Shown here piece after piece: positions 61,105 to 64,000 of a stretch of DNA of 64,000 nt (position 1 is the stretch's first letter; each line of letters starts with the position of its first letter). Position numbers and translations under genes: made by a program. The notes under the pieces were generated by a model that was not told the DNA's origin, searched no databases, and was given only the letters and a program-made list of their open reading frames with translations. The DNA is from Monodelphis domestica (lineage: Eukaryota; Chordata; Mammalia; Didelphimorphia; Didelphidae), in contig NC_077229.1 of assembly GCF_027887165.1 (NCBI RefSeq), positions 368,263,001 through 368,327,000 on the forward strand, read 5' to 3'.

Positions 61105-61730
61105 CCCCGTCTTTTGGGGATTTAGTGTCGAGGGTGTTCTGTGAACGCTTTCAATGCCTATATTGACCCCTTGTTCTAGAATCTCTGGGCAGTTTTCTTG
61201 GATGATATCTTGTATTATGATATCAAAATTACTCTTTATTTCTGGCTTTTCTGGTAGACCAATGATTCTCAGATTGTCTCTCCTTCCTCTGTTTTCCAAG
61301 TCTGTCACCTTGTCCTTGAGATATTTTATATCATCTTCTAATTCCTTAGTCTTTCGCCTTTGCTTAATTATTTCTTGCTCTTTTGCAAGATCATTGTCTT
61401 CCAGTTGCCTGATTCTGACCTTTAAAGACTGATTTTCCTCTTCAGTTTGGTCTGTTCTGCTTTTGAGGCTTCAAGCTGTTTCTGCAGTTGCTTGTTTTTG
61501 TCCTTCAGATTGCTGAGTTCCTTTTGCATTATTTCCCATTTTTCCTGCCTGAAGGCTTCCATCTTTTTGATAACTTCCAATTTAAATTCTTCAAAAGCTT
61601 GTGGACAATTTCCATTTCTTTTGGAAGGTTTTGGAGCTTTTGGTTGTGTCTCCTCTTCTATTTCCTCTGTATTCTGTTTTTTTCCTCCATAAAATTTATC
61701 CAAAGTCACCCCTTCTTCTTGCTTTTCTTG
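61105..61730 (-). pseudogene. L1 ORF1 N-terminal half, cut at the chimera junction
   Basis: Two open pieces. 61422-61709 reads FYGGKKQNTEEIEEETQ, then NGNCPQAFEEFKLEVIKKME and a coiled coil of KxxLQKQLEASKAEQ type. 61105-61308 reads MTDLENRGRRDNLRIIGLPE, IIIQDIIQENCPEILEQ and HRTPSTLNPQK, the start of the RRM region. The RNA-binding C-terminal domain is missing because the sequence changes to 5' UTR at 61104. Compared with 59390-60320 this copy is better preserved, so it is probably from a younger or different source. Confidence 0.85.
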
Positions 61731-62339
61731 ATGTTGGGAGGCTGTTGCTCCTGTGCACAGTTTGCCATCTCTATGTTTTTTTTCCTCCCCTTTCCAGTCA
61801 GAAATCTGAGTGAGGAGGGCTTGTTCTCAGTGTAAGGGTCTAATGATCAATGGCTAATTCTTTAGTCTCAGGCTAATTCTTGGTTCTCCATAGCTGTGCT
61901 GTCTTCACGGGGGAGCCCAGGGTCTTCCCTCCCCTGCCTGCCAGCTTTTCAGGTGTTATTGCTCTCAGGTGTAGGTCTTTGGTGGTCTTAGTTAACTCCT
62001 AAGATCTGTGGGTGCCCCTTGCTCACTTCAGGGGATCCCTTCCCACACTCATTGATTATAGCATGCTAGTTCTGGGTGCCCGAGATCTGAGTTCCCCTCT
62101 CCCATCTGCGGTGGTTTTGGGTGTTACTACTCTCAGGATGTAAACCTTAAAATTTCTTAGACTTGTGAATGTTGGGAATTTCACCATTGGAAAGTTTCAT
62201 ACTTGGAAAAAAATTTCCTACTGATAGTAAGAACTCTATTAGAATGTGAACCCCCTTGGCATGGGAGGATCCTTCTCCTCCCTACTTGGGACTACTTTAG
62301 GACATAAACCTTTTGCTGAACAATGGAAAGGGCTTTGAC

Positions 62340-62355
62340 CTATGCTTAAGCATAG
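62340..62355. promoter_or_regulatory. 16-bp perfect palindrome in LTR U3, copy 2
   Basis: CTATGCTTAAGCATAG, identical to the site at 38351-38366. Confidence 0.5.
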
Positions 62356-62975
62356 AACAGGAAGTTCTTTGAGTCATGATTGATTTTATAATTGATACAA
62401 TAGAGATACTTGGAATGACAGATCCAGGTCTTGGAACTTACAATCTCCACCCTACTCAGCCTAACAGGATTTAGGAAGGGCTGCAGCATAGATCAAAATT
62501 TAATTATTTGAGAATATGACCTTCAACAGACATGTGCAAAGGGGGGCAGACCTCTGGGTGGTCCTGGGTTAAGCTAGAGCCACCATTGGCACGGGGGAGA
62601 CATGGACAGTGATTGGTAGATGTGAGAACTGAGGGGAGGGGACTTAGATAGTTTCCTTAAAGATAGCGAGGTCTGAGGACTGGGGGGGAGGAGGAGGTTT
62701 TGCTTTGAGCGAGGTGGTTCTGAAGGAGTACTGAGGAGATTGCTCGGTGGGAGGACCAGGAGAGAAGCCTGGCTCTGAAGGAGGAGAATTCTCTGGAAAC
62801 ATTTCTTGAAAGGAGGCTCTCTTGAAGGTGGAGCCTAAGGTTGGCATGAGAAGCCTTACCTAGAGAGATCTTGGGTGAGTGATAAAATCAACTGACAGAT
62901 TTATTCATTCTTATTCCTTTCTTACTTTCTTTCTTTTTCTATTGATTAATCAGTGTATTATAAATTAAATTTCTC

Positions 62976-62983
62976 TATAAAAA
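62976..62983 (+). promoter_or_regulatory. TATA box of LTR-like copy 2
   Basis: TATAAAAA in the context TTCTCTATAAAAACCCAG, conserved in copy 1 (TATAAAACCCAG on its minus strand). Its place near the 3' end sets the likely LTR orientation. Confidence 0.5.
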
Positions 62984-63596
62984 CCCAGTTGGCTTGGGCA
63001 TATTCATAAATTGGGAATATATTCCCTGGCGACCATCTTATATTTATATAAACCCAAGACACAGTAGAAAACATATTTCAGTGGTCATAATTGTTATATA
63101 TTTCCCTTGCTCCCAAAACATTTTAATTATCACAGTTTATGGCTCCCACTCTCTTATCTACAACTATTTAACACTCAAAACTATTTTAAATCTAATAGTT
63201 TATGGCTGACCACGAATTTGGTGAGAAAACCCTCACCAAAGGTCCTTGGTGGTCTAATTCAAGTCCCCAGACATGGGGCTGCCCATTGTTCAGTCCTGGG
63301 GTGCCCCTCCCTCACTTGTTGATTCTGGCCAGTGTAGAATTAAACTCTGGCTTCCATCGGTGTGGTGGGTGGGGGAAGGTAGGGAAGGATGGGTCAGCTT
63401 TCTGTTTGCTTATATTGTGGAAATGAATCCCACCTACCTTCAGTCCTGTGCTTTAGTGTGTGGTCTCTCCTTTCTCGTGAGGATGGATTTTTGTTTGTTT
63501 GTTTGTTTTTTGGGGGTATTTTGAGGTTGTCTGTGTCATTGGGATAAGGAGAGGAAGTGAGCCATGTCTACTCTGCAGCCATGCTTACCCAGAAGT

Positions 63597-64000
63597 AGCA
63601 GGAATACAATTTAAAAAATCCAGAGCTCTTATAGCCAGAGTTAAGGAGTGAAATTATAATGTGTGTGTGGGGGGGGGTTGGGGGGTGGGAGATGGACAGG
63701 AGAAAGAGTCTTATAAGACAAAATACTTAACTACATAATGAAATATTTTGCTCAAATTTAATCATGTAAGTAGAATAGAAGAAAATGTGCAGATTTAGAG
63801 AAAAATATTTATTTAATTATATTTAAGTTGAAATCCAAAAACAATAGAAAATTGATGAAAACAATATTACTAAAAATGTTATATATGTAAAAGATATAAA
63901 TTATTTTCAAAAGAGTAATTGTAAACTATTAACAAACCTCTGAAAAATGACCAATAATTAGTATCATGCATAACAATACAACTTTATCACTTTAAATTAT
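63597..64000. other. Unique flank right of the L1 complex
   Basis: A G-rich run (63661-63690) is followed by AT-rich DNA. AGCAGGAATACAATTTAAA at 63597-63615 resembles GGCAGAAAAATATTTTTAAA at 55252-55271 and may be a worn target duplication of the whole 55-63 kb unit. No gene recognised. Confidence 0.45.

Larger units (their letters stand above)
62139..63197 (+). mobile_element. LTR-like element, copy 2 (probable solo ERV LTR)
   Basis: Reverse complement of 37399-38565. It begins TGTAAACCTT and ends AATCTAATA (the expected CA reads TA). A TATA box (TATAAAAA, 62976-62983) lies about 220 bp before the end, so this is probably the sense strand, with a U3 of about 835 bp that includes a GAGG-rich stretch at 62630-62820. 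It splits the 5' UTR of the outer L1. No gag, pol, env or primer-binding site is adjacent, and no clear target duplication is visible. A non-autonomous DNA element is an alternative, because the termini share an imperfect inverted repeat (TGT.A..TTAAAAT). Confidence 0.7.
61105..63596 (-). mobile_element. 5' part of a second L1 (5' UTR and ORF1 start), carrying an LTR-like insert
   Basis: From 63596 leftwards: L1 5' UTR (63198-63596 and 61730-62138, about 808 bp when joined), then ORF1 to NPQKTG, where it stops abruptly at 61105 against the 5' end of the next L1. No 3' portion of this L1 is found on the other side at 55 kb. The element is therefore half of a chimera rather than an interrupted L1. 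Confidence 0.85.

Noticed and set aside
61093..61835. Plus-strand hydrophobic frames that look like membrane proteins
   Set aside because: They are the antisense reading of the L1 ORF1 coiled coil; Lys/Glu-rich codons read backwards give Phe/Leu/Ser.
1..64000. CRISPR arrays, operons, phage or prokaryotic islands
   Set aside because: No spaced direct repeats, no ribosome-binding sites, no dense coding. All signals are those of vertebrate repeats.

Overview
The window is vertebrate nuclear DNA and almost certainly from a marsupial. It has no operons, no dense long ORFs, no CRISPR array and no prokaryotic features. The marsupial call rests on three things: tRNA-headed SINEs of the Mar1/WALLSI type (4971-5166, 32794-32963, 50695-50885) and longer MIR-headed CORE-SINEs; L1 copies whose ORF2 and 3' UTR look like marsupial L1 rather than eutherian L1; and many worn MIR, L2 and L3/CR1 relics. 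I cannot say which marsupial. Family names come from remembered consensus, not from a database search.

Layout. 1-4085: plus-strand L1 ORF2, cut by the window edge, followed by a second, internally deleted L1-type 3' end. 4086-24300: mostly single-copy AT-rich DNA with scattered MIR, L2 and L3 relics and microsatellites. It contains one weak candidate for a promoter plus non-coding first exon (about 6480-6981, ending in a good splice donor). 24315-28600: an antisense L2-like block, then two old L1 fragments in opposite orientations. 28600-32770: unique DNA with MIR relics. 32794-40752: a minus-strand SINE and a full-length minus-strand L1 (ORF1 plus ORF2) with a shared target-site duplication; this L1 carries an LTR-like insert at 37399-38565. 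40753-55250: unique DNA with further L1, L2, MIR and SINE fragments, including a near-perfect 34-bp hairpin in an L1 3' UTR (51575-51649). 55265-63596: a minus-strand L1 complex in which a complete L1 is preceded by the 5' UTR and ORF1 start of another L1. Its outer 5' UTR carries a second copy of the same LTR-like insert (62139-63197), inverted relative to the first. 63597-64000: unique flank.

No host protein-coding exon could be supported. Every recognisable protein remnant belongs to LINE-1 (ORF1p RNA-binding protein; ORF2p endonuclease and reverse transcriptase) and all are broken by stops and frameshifts. The notable content is structural: nested insertions, one target site apparently used twice, a chimeric double-5'-end L1, a fold-back hairpin and an inverted pair of solo LTR-like elements. 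I found no convincing new biochemical system.
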